From: Prasinococcaceae sp. CCMP 1430
Taxonomy: Eukaryota; Prasinodermophyta; Palmophyllophyceae; Prasinococcales; Prasinococcaceae
DNA length: 37,251 nucleotides
Assembly (NCBI GenBank): GCA_013416795.1
Contig: RQSC01000029.1
Location: forward strand, 238,573 to 275,823
Direction: 5' to 3'
Shown here: one piece after another, positions 1 to 10,313 of the stretch
Position numbering within the stretch: the first letter of the stretch is position 1
Layout: every line of letters begins with the position of its first letter
The notes under the pieces: generated by a model
What the model saw: the letters and a program-made list of their open reading frames with translations, nothing else
What the model was told of the DNA's origin: nothing
The model's database searches: none
Program-made: the position numbers and the translations under genes

Positions 1-729
1 CCCTGTGCCGCGCGCCGCCGCCAGCCGGCGCCGCGCCGAGGCCTCCGAGCCGCCAGCGTGGCGCCCTCGCCGAAAAAGATCTGGCGTTTGTTGTTGGAAC
101 TGAGGGGGCTCGAGCGCTTTGGCAGAATGCAATCGTTTTGACCTGGGCTGGGGGCGAGGGGGCGACTGCAATTCGCACGTAAAAATACGTGAGGACAGCG
201 GACGGCGTCGAGCGCCGTTCGTGCCGCATCTACGAGGGCTGTGGTGCCGATGCTGGTGGCCGTCACTCGCGCTGGGCAGGAGTAGAGGGAGTCGTCTCGA
301 CGGTGTGCTCGCTCTCCCTCGGCCTCCTGCTGCGCAGCCGCAGGAAGAGGGTGGCGGCCACCACGGCGGCGGCGGCAACGCTGGCGGCGACGATGCGCCG
401 GCGCTGTGAGGCACGGGAGTCCTCGGAGGCGGGCTCTCGGGAGGAGGAGGCGGTGGACTCGGAGGAGGAGGAGGATGACGAGTCAGGCTCGGAGGAGGCG
501 GGCTCGGAGGAGGCGGGCTCGGGGGAGACGGTGGAAGGGGTGGAGGGGGCGGGCTCGGAGGAGACGGGCTCGGAGGAGGTGGTGGTGGAGGAGCAGGGCT
601 CCGGAGAAGAGATGGACGAAAAGGAGGTCGACGGGCGCAAAAGAGGTGCGTGAAAACGCGACCCGTGGACGTACACCCGCCGGGGTCGCGTCCGCGCGCC
701 ACTGCGCGCGCCGCTCGTGCAAAAAACAG
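1..729 (-). CDS. Partial Pro/Ser-rich protein running off the left edge (uncertain frame)
   Basis: On the minus strand one frame is free of stops from about 729 to the window edge. Between roughly 600 and 420 it reads as runs of Pro broken by Ser (PPPPPPPSPSPPSPPPPP style), the composition of green-algal pherophorin/extensin stalks and of the protein encoded at 17742-20999. A second minus frame (about 784 to 263) reads the same block as Ser/Glu/Pro-rich and ends in a basic-flanked hydrophobic stretch near 400-320 (RRRIVAASVAAAAVVAATLF) followed by a basic tail and a stop. That order, a Pro-rich stalk, then a membrane helix, then a short tail, mirrors the C-terminus of the 17742-20999 protein, but the two parts lie in different frames here and I found no convincing intron to join them. 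No start codon is visible. It may be a real gene fragment with an indel, or chance openness in GC-rich DNA. Confidence 0.28.
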   Translation of the reverse strand, partial: MFFARAARAVARGRDPGGCTSTGRVFTHLFCARRPPFRPSLLRSPAPPPPPPPSPSPPSPPPPPLPPSPPSPPPPSPPPPSLTRHPPPPPSPPPPPPESPPPRTPVPHSAGASSPPALPPPPWWPPPSSCGCAAGGRGRASTPSRRLPLLLPSASDGHQHRHHSPRRCGTNGARRRPLSSRIFTCELQSPPRPQPRSKRLHSAKALEPPQFQQQTPDLFRRGRHAGGSEASARRRLAAARGTG

Positions 730-1147
730 CTAGAAAAATGCAGCACGTCCCCTGCAGACACCGCGTGCCCACACGCCACTCCATGTCAGTGCAGACGTAT
801 GTCCAAATCTATCAAATGTAATAAAAACGTCACACAGTCATAACTCTGCGCGCAGGCGTGCATTTCGACATCTGAAGAGTGATACGGCATCGTGGAGATC
901 AGCCGCATCCTCTGCTAGCTCAACCCTCTTGCCGAAGGTGAGCGTGGGGCTCCGGCTGGTGCGGACGGCCCCGGGCGGGCCCGGGCGTCGGGTGGGAAAC
1001 GCGCGCGCGGCGGCGCCGCCGCGGCACTTCTTGGCATTTCCGCGTACGGGCAGGGCGCACAGGCAGCGGGTGCCGCAGAGGGTGCGCGGGCGCGCGAGGG
1101 GCAGGGAACGGGCCGGGCGCGCGAAAGAGAGGCGCTTTGGGAGGAGA
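730..1147 (+). promoter_or_regulatory. Upstream region / 5' UTR of the H+-ATPase gene
   Basis: There is no convincing gene here. Around 795-836 lies one of the few AT-rich patches of the left end (TCTATCAAATGTAATAAAAA), a plausible promoter or 5'-UTR boundary. At 937/938 the sequence AAG|GTGAGC is a good splice donor upstream of the ATG at 1148, so a 5'-UTR intron ending somewhere in 1050-1140 is possible. The frame of the ATPase stays open upstream of 1148, but it has no ATG and encodes unlikely Arg/Gly-rich sequence, so I treat it as untranslated. Confidence 0.3.
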
Positions 1148-4100
1148 ATGGGGTGGTTTGGCCGCGGAGAAGACAAGTCCAATGAGGAAGGGAAGAGTGG
1201 GCAGTCGGGCGCAGAGGAAGTGCAGCTGACTGCGGCGGGCGGCGATGGCGCCAGGGCGAGCGACGAGCACGCGCAGCGCGAGGAGTTGGAGCCCGTGAAG
1301 AAGGCCCTGTCCGTGGTCGTGGAGGACCCAGAGAGCGGAGAAGCGCCGCGCGCGGCCGCGAGCTCCAAGTCGCCGCCCATCAATGGGAGCTCCACCGTTG
1401 GGGCGGGCGCGGACGGGGGCGAGGCGCAGTCCAAGGAGAAGAAGCCCTCCGCCCTGCCCGAGGGCAACACTGAGACTGGAGCAAAGGCGCCCGACCACCC
1501 GCGCGTGGCAGGCAAGACCGATGAGGAGCTCGCTCCTGGCCTGTCGTCTGAAGTGGCCGCGCAGGCACTCCAGGAGGACGGTCCCAACGAGGTCAAGACC
1601 CGCGTGACGCCCGAGTGGTGGAAGATCGTCTCTCGATACCTCGGCATCGTGCCGCTCATTCTCATCATCACGGCGATCCTTTCGGCGGCCGTGCCCGAGA
1701 ACTGCACGCAGCGGGAGCTGGCGGGCGGCTGCGTGGACGGCGTCCGCGACTGGCTCTCTTTCGGACTCCTCCTTTTCGAGCTCAACCTGATCGTGTTCGT
1801 GGACTACTTTTCTGAGCGCAACGCCGGCAACGCCATCGATGCGCTGAAGAAGATGAGCCGCCCGGTGTGCCGTTGCAAGCGCGATGGCGTTTGGACCGAC
1901 GTGGCTGTGCCCGAGTTGGTGTGCGGAGACGTGGTCGAGCTCGTCGGCGGCACGGTGGTCCCCGCCGACGGCCGCCTGCTCGGCCCCGGGGAGCCCATGC
2001 TGCTCGACGAGTCGTCCCTGACAGGCGAGGCCCTCGCTGTGACCAAGTTCCCGGGCGACGATGTCCTGAGCGGCGCCGTCGTCGAGCAGGGCGAGCTCGA
2101 GATGGTGGTCACCGCTTGCGGGCCAAACTCGTTCCACGGCAAGACCATCGCTCTCATCGATAGTGTGCAGGAGCAGGGAAACATTCAAAAGGTGCTCGGC
2201 CGCGTCGCGCTCATGATGGTCATCATCGGCGCCATCGGCGTGACGGCCATCTTCTTCGTGATGGTCTTCCGCGACAAGCAGAGCGTGGGCGACTCTTTCA
2301 AGCAGGCCTTCGTCATTCTCGTGAGCGTCATCCCTCTGGGCGCGCCGGTAGTCACCACCACCTGCCTCGCAATCGGCGCACTTGAGCTCTCGCGAGAGAA
2401 GGCGGTGGTGAGCCGCCTGAGCGCCATCGAGGAGATGGCGGGCATGGACATTTTGTGCAGCGACAAGACGGGAACGCTGACCACGAACCAGCTCATCTTG
2501 GACACCGACGAGATCTCGACCCTTACGGACGTCGACCCCAGCTATGTTGTGCTGGTGGCAGCCCTGGCCGCCAAGCAGGAGAACCAGGACGCCATCGACA
2601 AGGCTGTGTGTGGCGCCCTCACTGACGAGGGGCGCGAGTCGCTCGCTGGGCACACTGTGCACCGCTTCGTGCCCTTCAATCCCGTGGACAAGCGCACCGA
2701 GTCGACGGTCACGGCGCCCGACGGCACCGAGTGGCTCTACTCGAAGGGCGCACCGCACATCATGCGCGACCTCGTTGCCATCACCCACCCGGACGTGGCG
2801 GAGCGCGCCGACGAGATCATCCTCGACAAGGCACAGCGCGGCCTGCGTGCGCTGGGCGTGGCGCGTGCGCGCCTCTCGCCCGGCGCTGTCGAGGGAGAGC
2901 ACGACCAGGGCGAGTGGGAGCTACTTGGCATGATCTCCCTGCTGGACCCGCCGCGGCACGACTCAGGAGACACCATCGTCCGCGCCGCGGAGATGGGCGT
3001 CGAGGTCAAGATGATCACCGGTGACCAGCGTGCAATTGGCATCGAGACCGCGCGCAGGCTCAACATGGGGACAGACATCCTTGGCAACGAGATCTGGGGC
3101 GACATGCAGAACCATGACACCGTAGGCGGGCGCACCCTCGGCGAAATCGTCGAGAGCGTGAACGGCTTTGCTGGCGTTTACCCGGAGCACAAATTCAAGA
3201 TCGTCGAGTCGCTGCAGCAGCGGGGACATTTCGTGGGCATGACAGGCGACGGAGTGAACGATGCGCCCGCGCTGAAGCGGGCAAACGTCGGCATTGCGGT
3301 CGACGGCGCCACAGACGCCGCAAAGGGCGCAGCTGACATCCTGCTGAACGCTCCCGGGCTGAGCACCATTGTGACGGCACTCGTACACTCGCGCATCATT
3401 TTCCGCCGTCTCGAGGAGTACATCATCTACCGCATGGGCTCGAGCATGCTCATCCTCATCTTCTTCTTCTTCAGCATCATTGTCGTCGAGTTCGACTTCC
3501 CGACGTGGGCGCTAATCCTGCTGTCGCTCGTCAACGACTTCACGGTCATGGCCACCTCGCTTGACCGCGTGCATCCCAACCGCGAACCCGACCACTGGGT
3601 GATGTGGAAGCTCCTGCTCATCTCGCTTGTGATCGGTGGCATCTTCGCCGTCGCGGCCCTCCTGCTCGTGTACCTCTCGCTGGAGACCGAGGTGAACTGG
3701 TGGCATATCTGGAACCTGCGCCCACTCAAGCTGCAGGAGACCGTCGCCGTTATCTACGCGCACTTGGGTATCGCAATTCAGCTGAGCATCTTCTCGGCGC
3801 GCAACAGGTCGTTCGCGCTCTGGTTTGGGCCCAACCACAGCCCGCCGCCGAGCCTATACCTCCTGGTCCCCGTGGGCCTCGCTCTGCTGCTGGCGACGTT
3901 CCTTGGAGTGTACTGGCCCGGCGACGTGTCGCTCGGCGGCGGAGTCGCCATGGAGGGCGCGAGTTGTGCGTAAGCGCGCGCTCATGCGCGCGTGCACGAG
4001 GACATGCGCCATGCGCTCCTCCTTGTGCCGCGGCCGCACGCAATGAAAATAGCATGACAGTCTGTACTGACGCGCGCGCGCACCACGCATGCGTGGATGC

Positions 4101-4676
4101 CCCCCGCCCGCGCCGCTGCCTGTCGCCACTCAAGGGGGGCACATTGGCGTCACGTGGTTTTACACCGTGGTGTGGTGGTTCGTCGCGGACCTATTCAAGG
4201 TGGGCGTATTCTACGCGCTTTCCAAGGACTCGCACGACGTGCTGTTTGGCCTGCCCCTCGAGAAGAACAACGAGGCGCAGCGCGCAGAGGAGCTCAAGAA
4301 AATGCAAGCGGAGAACCGCAAGGCGCTGTACGAGGCAAGCGGCGACACGCCAGCAGAGCGCCTCGCGTCCGAGATGCGCCAGAGGCCGGAGGGCTACCTG
4401 TCGCAGCGCCCGCACGGCAGCATCGCCGCTGGCGCTGCGGCCTCGCCACTGATGCAGATGAAGGCCGCTGCAGACACAGGCAAGGCGCCACGCGTGGCCA
4501 CCATGCCGCCGGGCGGGTTCGTTGGCAGCAGCGAGACGGCCTCGGCGCAGGGCGCTGCCTACGAGCTTCACAAGCGCGTCACGCGCATCGAGAGGCGCAC
4601 CGACGCGCTCGAGGCCGGCGCCGGTCACTTCGACACGCGCATCACTGCGCTCGAGAACAGCAAGAAGAACAAGTGA
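1148..4676 (+). CDS. Plasma-membrane H+-ATPase (P-type ATPase, type IIIA)
   Basis: This pump would move protons out of the cell using ATP, setting up the plasma-membrane gradient. CDS is join(1148..3965, 4135..4676), 1119 residues. The start is the first in-frame ATG. An acidic, low-complexity N-terminal extension of about 150 residues precedes the family core. Visible motifs are LTGEALAVTK with TGE at 292-294 (actuator), CSDKTGTLTTNQL with the phosphorylated Asp439, MITGDQRAIGIETARR, and the hinge MTGDGVNDAPALKRANVG near 698-714. Several hydrophobic helices follow (for example SSMLILIFFFFSIIVVEF). The 169-nt intron (GTGCGT...CTCAAG, phase 1) restores the conserved join WGHIGVTWFYTVVWWFVADL. 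Plant pumps end in an autoinhibitory domain with a penultimate Thr for 14-3-3. This protein instead ends in a charged, heptad-like tail finishing in NSKKNK, so regulation probably differs. Family assignment is secure; the ion (H+) is inferred from similarity to type IIIA pumps. Confidence 0.93.
3966..4134 (+). other. Intron in the H+-ATPase gene (169 nt, phase 1)
   Basis: Donor GTGCGTAAGC at 3966, acceptor CACTCAAG ending at 4134. Reading through gives a stop at 3971-3973. Removal joins T of one exon to GG of the next, making the Trp of a WGHIGVTW motif that matches the last membrane region of plant and algal H+-ATPases. Confidence 0.85.
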
Positions 4677-5622
4677 TTGCACGCGACGGCGGGCGCCCTG
4701 CGCGGTGGTAGCAGGCAGCCGGGGAATGGCGGCATGGCAGTATAGACGGATAGAGGCACACGCGGCCACGCAGAGAGACGACCAAAGAGAGATGAGGAGA
4801 GACGGGTGTTGGGGGGGAGAGAGAGAGCCGCGTCGCGGCGAAGGGGCTATAGCCGACGGGGGGGCTGGGGGGGGAGGCGCTACAGTACCTAGTGCCAGCG
4901 TCTGCGTGTAAGACACTTTGCACACGTGTGCGCCAATTCGCGGGCGCGCATTGCCGCCCGCCGCGCACAGCGCGGCCAGCCAGGTGCGGCGGGTGGGCGC
5001 TGCAGGCTGCTGGGCCTCCGTTCGCCACTGGCATCGCCCCGCCTTTCGCTCGGCCGTCCCCTCGCCGGAGTGCAGCGCAGCGCGCGGCGCCCGCGTCCTC
5101 GCCGCCCCTCCCTGCGCTTCGAGGCGCTTCGACCGGTGCGCGGATGGCCGCCGCTGCCGACACGCACACGCACACGCCGAAAAGGTGGCGCCCAAACCGC
5201 CCGACCAAAAAAGCGCGCAGCCGCGCCAAAAAAACGGCGTGAAAAGGGGAGGCCGCCCCGGAAAACCCCACCGGAAGGCACGCCGGACAGAGTGCCTTTC
5301 GATTGCACCTGTGGCGTGGGTGGACGGGTGCGCGCGCACCCGCCGGTGCGAACGAACGCGTCCTGACGTATGCATACAAATTTTACTGCAGTTGTGACTG
5401 TGCGCGCATCGCCGGCGGCCGAAATATATCGCCGCGCGCGAAAAGCGCGCGCGCAGCAGTGACGCGCGCGCGCGGCGCGCGAGGCGAGGGGCGCCGCGGT
5501 GCAGCTGGACGGTCGGGCCGACGAACCGCAGCAGCGCCCCCGCCACCACCACCACCATCGCCTGTGCCAGCGCCATCGGCCCCGCGAGCGCGGCCCGGCC
5601 GCCGCCGCGCGGCCTCACGGCG
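4677..5622 (+). promoter_or_regulatory. Intergenic region between H+-ATPase and GHKL-ATPase genes
   Basis: I see no convincing gene; the open frames are CG-rich shadows. Purine-rich repeats lie at about 4770-4830. Near the downstream gene there are two AT-rich islands: TGACGTATGCATACAAATTT at 5364-5383, containing the 10-bp palindrome GTATGCATAC at 5368-5377, and GAAATATATC at 5421-5430, a TATA-like element about 195 nt upstream of the ATG at 5623. These are candidate promoter elements only. Confidence 0.3.
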
Positions 5623-7830
5623 ATGCAGGCAGACGCGTGGGAGCGCGAGGTGGGGGAGGCCGAGGCGCGCCTGAAGGGGCACGCCAGAGAGTACGCCAAG
5701 CTCGCGCGGCGCGCCCTGCCCTCCAAGCGGGACACGCGTCGCGCGGCCGCGGCCAGGGCGACAGAGCGGCTCGACGGGGAGGCCGAGCGCGCGCGGGACG
5801 GGCAGCGTCGGAAGAAGGGCGCCGAGAAGAGTCGAAAGCCGCCAAGCCCGCGGCGGGAGCGGGCGGTGCGGCGCGCGGTGGCGGCCAGCACCGAGCCCGC
5901 GGGAGCAGGCACCGCAGGAAGCGCAGCAGGGAGGGACGGAGCGGATGCGAGGAGGCAGGCGGCGACATTGCCCCCCGATGTGCGCAGCGCAGTCGGCGCG
6001 CAGCCCGCGGCGGACTCGCTGTCGTTGCGCGTGTCCTCGCCCGAGGTGCTGCTCAACCACATGGCGGAGCGCTACTCGTCGTCGTCGCGCATCGTGATGG
6101 AGTTCATCGACAATGCGTTCGACTCCGCCGAGGGGCTGCTAGAGGAGCGCCGCTCGCTGGGCAGCGAGGGCGAGGACGTCTCGGCCGTGCCGCACTACTC
6201 GAGGCCGATCGACATCGACGTGGTCGTCGACCGCGAGCGACGCACCATCCGAGTCACCGACAACTGCGTGGGCATGCCGCGCGATGTGCTGAGACGCGTC
6301 GTGCTCAACGTGGGCGAGAGCCGCAAGCGCGGCTCGTCCTTCCTCAATGGCCAATTTGGCTTCGGCATGCAGGCTTTCCGCGCGTGCTGCGGCAGCCTCG
6401 TGGTGCGCAGCCGCGCCGACCCCGGCGCTCCTGTGCTGGGCATCGCCATCAGCCGCGGCCAGGCCGACGGATTCGAGCTGGAGGAGGTGGTGGGCTCCGC
6501 CGCCGACGCAGCTGTTGGCGCGACGGGCACCGACGTGCTACTCAGCGACTTCGACGAGCAGTGGGTCGACAGCACCTTCGAGGTGGACGCGATGGCCGCC
6601 GAGATCGAGTCGCACTTCGAGCGCCTGCTCGGCCGCGGAAACCTGCGCGTGCGCGTGCGCTGCGCGGCCACGGGCGAGGAGCGCGTGTGCCGGCCGTTCG
6701 ACTACGCCGATCCGGCGCTCGACGCGGCAGCGCACGTCGAGCGTGTCTTCACCGTCGCGACGCCAGGATCCAGCGCCGACGCTGTGCCGCAGACGGTGCG
6801 GCTAAGCCTGGCTGTGGTGCGCACCGAGGTGAACGATCGCCAGCCGCGCTTCTTCGTCAACGGCCGGCGCGTGTCCGCCGTGTGTGCCACGCGCTCCTTC
6901 ACGGGCGTGTCGGCCAAGCGCTGGACAGTGTGGGCGCACCCTCTGTTGGTGGGTTACATTGACGTGGACTCGCCGCCGGGCGCTCCACTGCAGCCAGTCA
7001 TCACTCGCGACGAATTCAAGCGTACGCGCGGCCGCCGCGCGGCCTTCCAGCGCGTCGTTGACGAGTGCGAGGCCGAGCTTGAGGCCGCGCTGGAGGGAAT
7101 CAACAAGGCGCAGAGCGATAAAGACCTCACGGCGCTCGAGGACCTGCTCACGCAGTGCCTTAGCTCGGTGTCCAAGGAGGACAACCGCAGGCGGCGCAAG
7201 AAGCGCACGAGCATGTGGGAGCGCGCTAAGAGGGCGGTCGGCCTGGGCAATGATGACGCCGACGTGCAGGGCATCGAGCCACCAGAGGGTGGCCTTGCGG
7301 CGCTGTGGGCGGGCGTTCTGCCAACCGTGCTCACGGTGGGCGCGCCGGCCGCTGAGGACGACGTTGAAACAGGGGACGACACCAAGGCAGAAGCTAACAC
7401 CGCCGATGTGAAGAACATGCAGGGCGGCGGGGCTGCCAAGAAGAGCAATGAGTTTGCGCCTGAGGTGCGGCTCGTGGCGAGCTTGCCCGGTGAACCCTCG
7501 GGGGAGCAGGCTTCGAGCGACACAGGAGGCCGCAGCCGGCTGGCGGGCAACTGCATCTACGTTGCTGTGTCACACCCTGACTTCCAGGAGCGTCTGCGCA
7601 AGAGTCGCCGCGGGCGTGAGAAAATTGACGAGCGCCTGCTTGGCTACTTGAGCACGCTCATTGCGGCGCACTACCGAGAGCGAGAGCTGCTCAGCGGACG
7701 GCTAGAAGACGATACCAACCCGTTCGCGAATATGGTTGACACATACGTCAACCTGGAGGGCCGCCTACGTACGTGCCTGCCTGCGCTGCTGCGCCAGATT
7801 GAGGAGGCAGAGGCGGAGGTCGATGCGTGA
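5623..7830 (+). CDS. GHKL-family ATPase (Hsp90/MutL/TopoVI-B/MORC-like fold)
   Basis: Intronless 735-residue protein starting at the first in-frame ATG. Residues 1-130 are basic and low-complexity (possible nuclear or disordered tail). The ATP-binding GHKL (Bergerat) fold follows, with all hallmark motifs. N box: EFIDNAFDSAEG, with Mg-binding Asn164 and the general-base Glu160. G1: VTDNCVGM, 211-218. G2: NGQFGFGMQAF, 242-252. A transducer-like region follows with FFVNGRRVS (about 410-418), recalling the FVNGR of MutL proteins, then ITRDEFKRTRGRRAAF. The C-terminal third has an acidic or disordered linker and a conserved-looking segment IYVAVSHPDFQERLRKS with a helical end. GHKL ATPases of this size act as ATP-driven clamps on DNA or on client proteins. 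The G2 wording fits neither canonical MORC nor canonical MutL, so the subfamily and substrate are unknown. Confidence 0.72.
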   Translation: MQADAWEREVGEAEARLKGHAREYAKLARRALPSKRDTRRAAAARATERLDGEAERARDGQRRKKGAEKSRKPPSPRRERAVRRAVAASTEPAGAGTAGSAAGRDGADARRQAATLPPDVRSAVGAQPAADSLSLRVSSPEVLLNHMAERYSSSSRIVMEFIDNAFDSAEGLLEERRSLGSEGEDVSAVPHYSRPIDIDVVVDRERRTIRVTDNCVGMPRDVLRRVVLNVGESRKRGSSFLNGQFGFGMQAFRACCGSLVVRSRADPGAPVLGIAISRGQADGFELEEVVGSAADAAVGATGTDVLLSDFDEQWVDSTFEVDAMAAEIESHFERLLGRGNLRVRVRCAATGEERVCRPFDYADPALDAAAHVERVFTVATPGSSADAVPQTVRLSLAVVRTEVNDRQPRFFVNGRRVSAVCATRSFTGVSAKRWTVWAHPLLVGYIDVDSPPGAPLQPVITRDEFKRTRGRRAAFQRVVDECEAELEAALEGINKAQSDKDLTALEDLLTQCLSSVSKEDNRRRRKKRTSMWERAKRAVGLGNDDADVQGIEPPEGGLAALWAGVLPTVLTVGAPAAEDDVETGDDTKAEANTADVKNMQGGGAAKKSNEFAPEVRLVASLPGEPSGEQASSDTGGRSRLAGNCIYVAVSHPDFQERLRKSRRGREKIDERLLGYLSTLIAAHYRERELLSGRLEDDTNPFANMVDTYVNLEGRLRTCLPALLRQIEEAEAEVDA

Positions 7831-8016
7831 TGCGCGCAGCAACCAACCAGACATGATCGATGACTTTCGACAACGAAGATACTGGGAATAGCGCAGCAGC
7901 GGAAAGCGCAGAAGTAGACAGACAGACGCATAGGGAGAGCGCCGCGCCACGCCTGGCCCGCCGCGCCTGGCCCGCCGATGTAAGGCAAGTTAGCCACCCG
8001 CAACATCAATCAAGCC
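7831..8016. other. 3' flank of the GHKL-ATPase gene
   Basis: Short spacer following the stop at 7828-7830. I see no gene or clear signal before retroelement-derived sequence begins near 8017. Confidence 0.4.
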
Positions 8017-8143
8017 ACTCACCACCAGTGCCGCAAGTGCCTCCGGGTCATGGCTGGCACGCCTGGTCGGCACGAAGGCTCAACGCGCTGCGCCTTCTAC
8101 GAGGCCGCCCATCAGGCCGTCGACGCCGGCTCCAGCCGGGACA
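8017..8143 (+). repeat. Diverged copy of retroelement zinc-finger segment (copy 1)
   Basis: This stretch encodes HQCRKCLRVMAG...GRHEGSTRCAFYEAAH and is clearly related to 8988-9110 (HQCHKCFRAMAG...GRHKGSTRCAFYAAAH) at both DNA and protein level. The Cys-x2-Cys...His...Cys pattern looks like a zinc knuckle or finger from the N-terminal part of a non-LTR retrotransposon. It has no usable start and is a dead fragment. Confidence 0.6.
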
Positions 8144-8330
8144 GATACGTTCCAGCACCCCCCCCGCTGGCACCCCCCCGCATGCAAAGTGATATAGGGC
8201 GCCGGATTCCAGTGACCTAGTTTCAATGCATCTGGCTTTTTGCGCGGGGCGGCGCGCTTTCTCGCGCCGGCGAATCCCCGCGGCCGGGCCCGGCGCCGGC
8301 AGAGCGCCCGCGCGCGCGGGCGGGGGAAGT

Positions 8331-8420
8331 GCAGCCAGCGGTGGAGGTGCGGGGGTCGGGGGGAAGGGAGTCGAGGTAGGCGACCGCCGCCTTGCCGTCG
8401 CCCACGGTGAGCAGAGCCGC
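8331..8420 (-). repeat. Copy 1 of the inverted-plus-mirror repeat
   Basis: 8382-8420 is the exact reverse complement of 10314-10352 (39/39). The adjoining 8331-8381 is not the reverse complement but the exact mirror image of 10353-10403 (51/51). On the minus strand, 8381 to 8331 reads AYLDSLPPDPRTSTAGC, directly after GDGKAAV, in the same frame as its partner. This reads like ordinary protein and is probably the unaltered form. Confidence 0.9.
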
Positions 8421-9436
8421 GTCACCAACTCGTTCGAGTACTCGTTCGGTACTGACGAAAATGGCCAGCCCACTGACCTGCGCTCGGACCTAGTCATCAC
8501 CGACACCGACACAGGCTACAGACACTGCCTCGACGTCACCTTCACGGATCCGTCTGCCAAGATCAACATGACAGGCGCGAACCCGTCCACGGCGGCAGGC
8601 CTAGCCACCCCCCGCCCTCCCCGGCGGCGCTCGGCTCGCAATCGCGGCCAGGCCTGCCACGGCGAGGGAGGATGGGACGCCACGCAGTATGGCTCGAGCC
8701 CAGCAGGGGCTTTGCCGCGAGGCCCGAGGGCCCGCTCCCCCGAGGGGGCGGGTCGCGTCTCCCACGGCCCCACAGGCTCGTGCCACTGCCCGGTCTGCCG
8801 CGAGTCCAAGCCATCTGCCACGGAGCTCCGGGGCCACTGGAACGCCAAGTGCGAGCCGGTCGGCCTCCCGCCCACAGGCTGGAAGGCCGGCGACCCTGTA
8901 CCCACACGCCTCCTGCCAGACTTGGCCAGGGCCTGGTGCGACCATCCGGTCCGCCGCCTCACCCCCGCCGAGAAGGCGTCCATGGACGCTGCCCACCAGT
9001 GCCACAAGTGCTTCAGGGCCATGGCTGGCTCGATGGGCCGGCACAAAGGCTCCACGCGCTGCGCCTTCTACGCGGCCGCCCATGAGGCCGTCGGCGCCGG
9101 CGCCAGCCCTTCTGCGGGCCTAGTGGCGACCAACACCGATGCGGCGCCTCCCCAACCCCCGCGCAGGGCGTCCAACTGGGACGCTGGCATCCGCTGGCTG
9201 GGCACCCTCGACCCGAGCGACCACCTCCACGCGCCGGGGGGGCGCATGACTCTGGACGACTTCCCCAGCAAGCCCTCCGCGGCCCTCTTCGGGGACTGCG
9301 TGGATCTCACACTGGCCCTCTACAAGGACCACCCCACTGAGGCCACCATGCTCCTTCACCTGCTGCCACGCATGCTGCTGGGCCGCCTGTCGCAGGAGCG
9401 CCTGGACCTCACCCCGAGCTCCGCCCCCTACGGTCG

Positions 9437-9861
9437 CTCATCGAAGCCACCGTCAAGGACCGCTGCAAGCGCTTCCTCGACGACTCTGCCAACTGGGAAC
9501 TGCTCCTCAACGAAGCACACGTCGAGCTCGCCACCGCTGCGGCCGAGGCGAAACTGCTGGCAGCTGCACGCGACCCGTGCGCACCCCACGTCACCAAGAG
9601 TGAGGCCGACCGCGCCGACCGCCTGGTCCACAAGCACCAACCCGGCCGCGCGCTCAAGGTCCTCATCGCCCCGCCACTGGCGGACACCTCCGACCCAGCC
9701 GTCCTGCACAAGCTGCGCGAGCTTCACCCGCAGGCAGAGGATGACTACGAGTCGTACGCGTGGCCGCCAGCTCCACCGCCACCTCCCCCTGACTCCGGTG
9801 AGGGCATCGACTGTTCGGTGGAGGGACTCCTACTCGCCTTCGAACACCTCAATCGACTCTG
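9437..9861 (+). pseudogene. Pre-RT segment of the retroelement in the shifted frame
   Basis: Read from CTC at 9437, this frame gives a hydrophilic helical segment (IEATVKDRCKRFLDDSANWE) and then SEADRADRLVHKHQPGRALK, IAPPLADTSDPAVLHKLREL and HPQAEDDYES, ending at a TGA at 9859. The pattern 'GRALKxL...DxSDPxVxxxLRxLHP' is the region just before the RT fingers in many LINE proteins. The first 115 or so nt are duplicated at about 11609-11725. Confidence 0.6.
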
Positions 9862-10313
9862 ACAAGGTCGTTACCTTCCGCCCCCACTCCGCCTTCCACG
9901 GCAAGGAGTCAACCGTGCTACCTCCTCCTCCACTCTCCACCATCACGCACCCGCCTTCCGACGACGAACTGCGGGCGTTCATCTCGCTACTGGCGGCTGA
10001 GGAGCCCAAGTTGGAGCGGCGGGCGGCGGCAACGAATGGCTCGCAAGGCAGTCAGCAACGCTTCGAGCAGCAGCGCTGCAAGGACGTGGCATCGGCTCTT
10101 CGCTGCTTACACATCGCTCCGAGGGGCCTTCGCGCCTGCATCGCGTCTGTCAACGGGGCGAGTGGACGCGCCGCCAAAGTGGTCGCGCTCGCCAAGTCCC
10201 AGCAGCGCAAGCTGCGCATGCACGTCCATCCTGACAGGCTCACCGCTGCCCGCAAGGAGGCGCTGGGCGCCGACCTCTTCGACAAGATCGCCGATGTCAA
10301 CTGCGTCCTTGAT

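Noticed and set aside
920-2902. Long minus-strand open frame opposite the H+-ATPase gene
   Set aside because: It is the antisense shadow of a strongly conserved P-type ATPase; its sequence is His/Arg/Gly-rich with no domain.
4191-6062. 623-codon minus-strand open frame
   Set aside because: It overlaps the real C-terminus of the H+-ATPase and the start of the GHKL gene, is Arg/Ala-rich and has no recognisable domain; it reflects low stop frequency in GC-rich DNA.
8331-8420. Hairpin or regulatory function for the mirror repeat (for example a triplex-forming H-DNA)
   Set aside because: The two halves are about 2 kb apart and the adjoining inverted repeat indicates common origin with one copy altered; intramolecular triplex formation over that distance is not supported.
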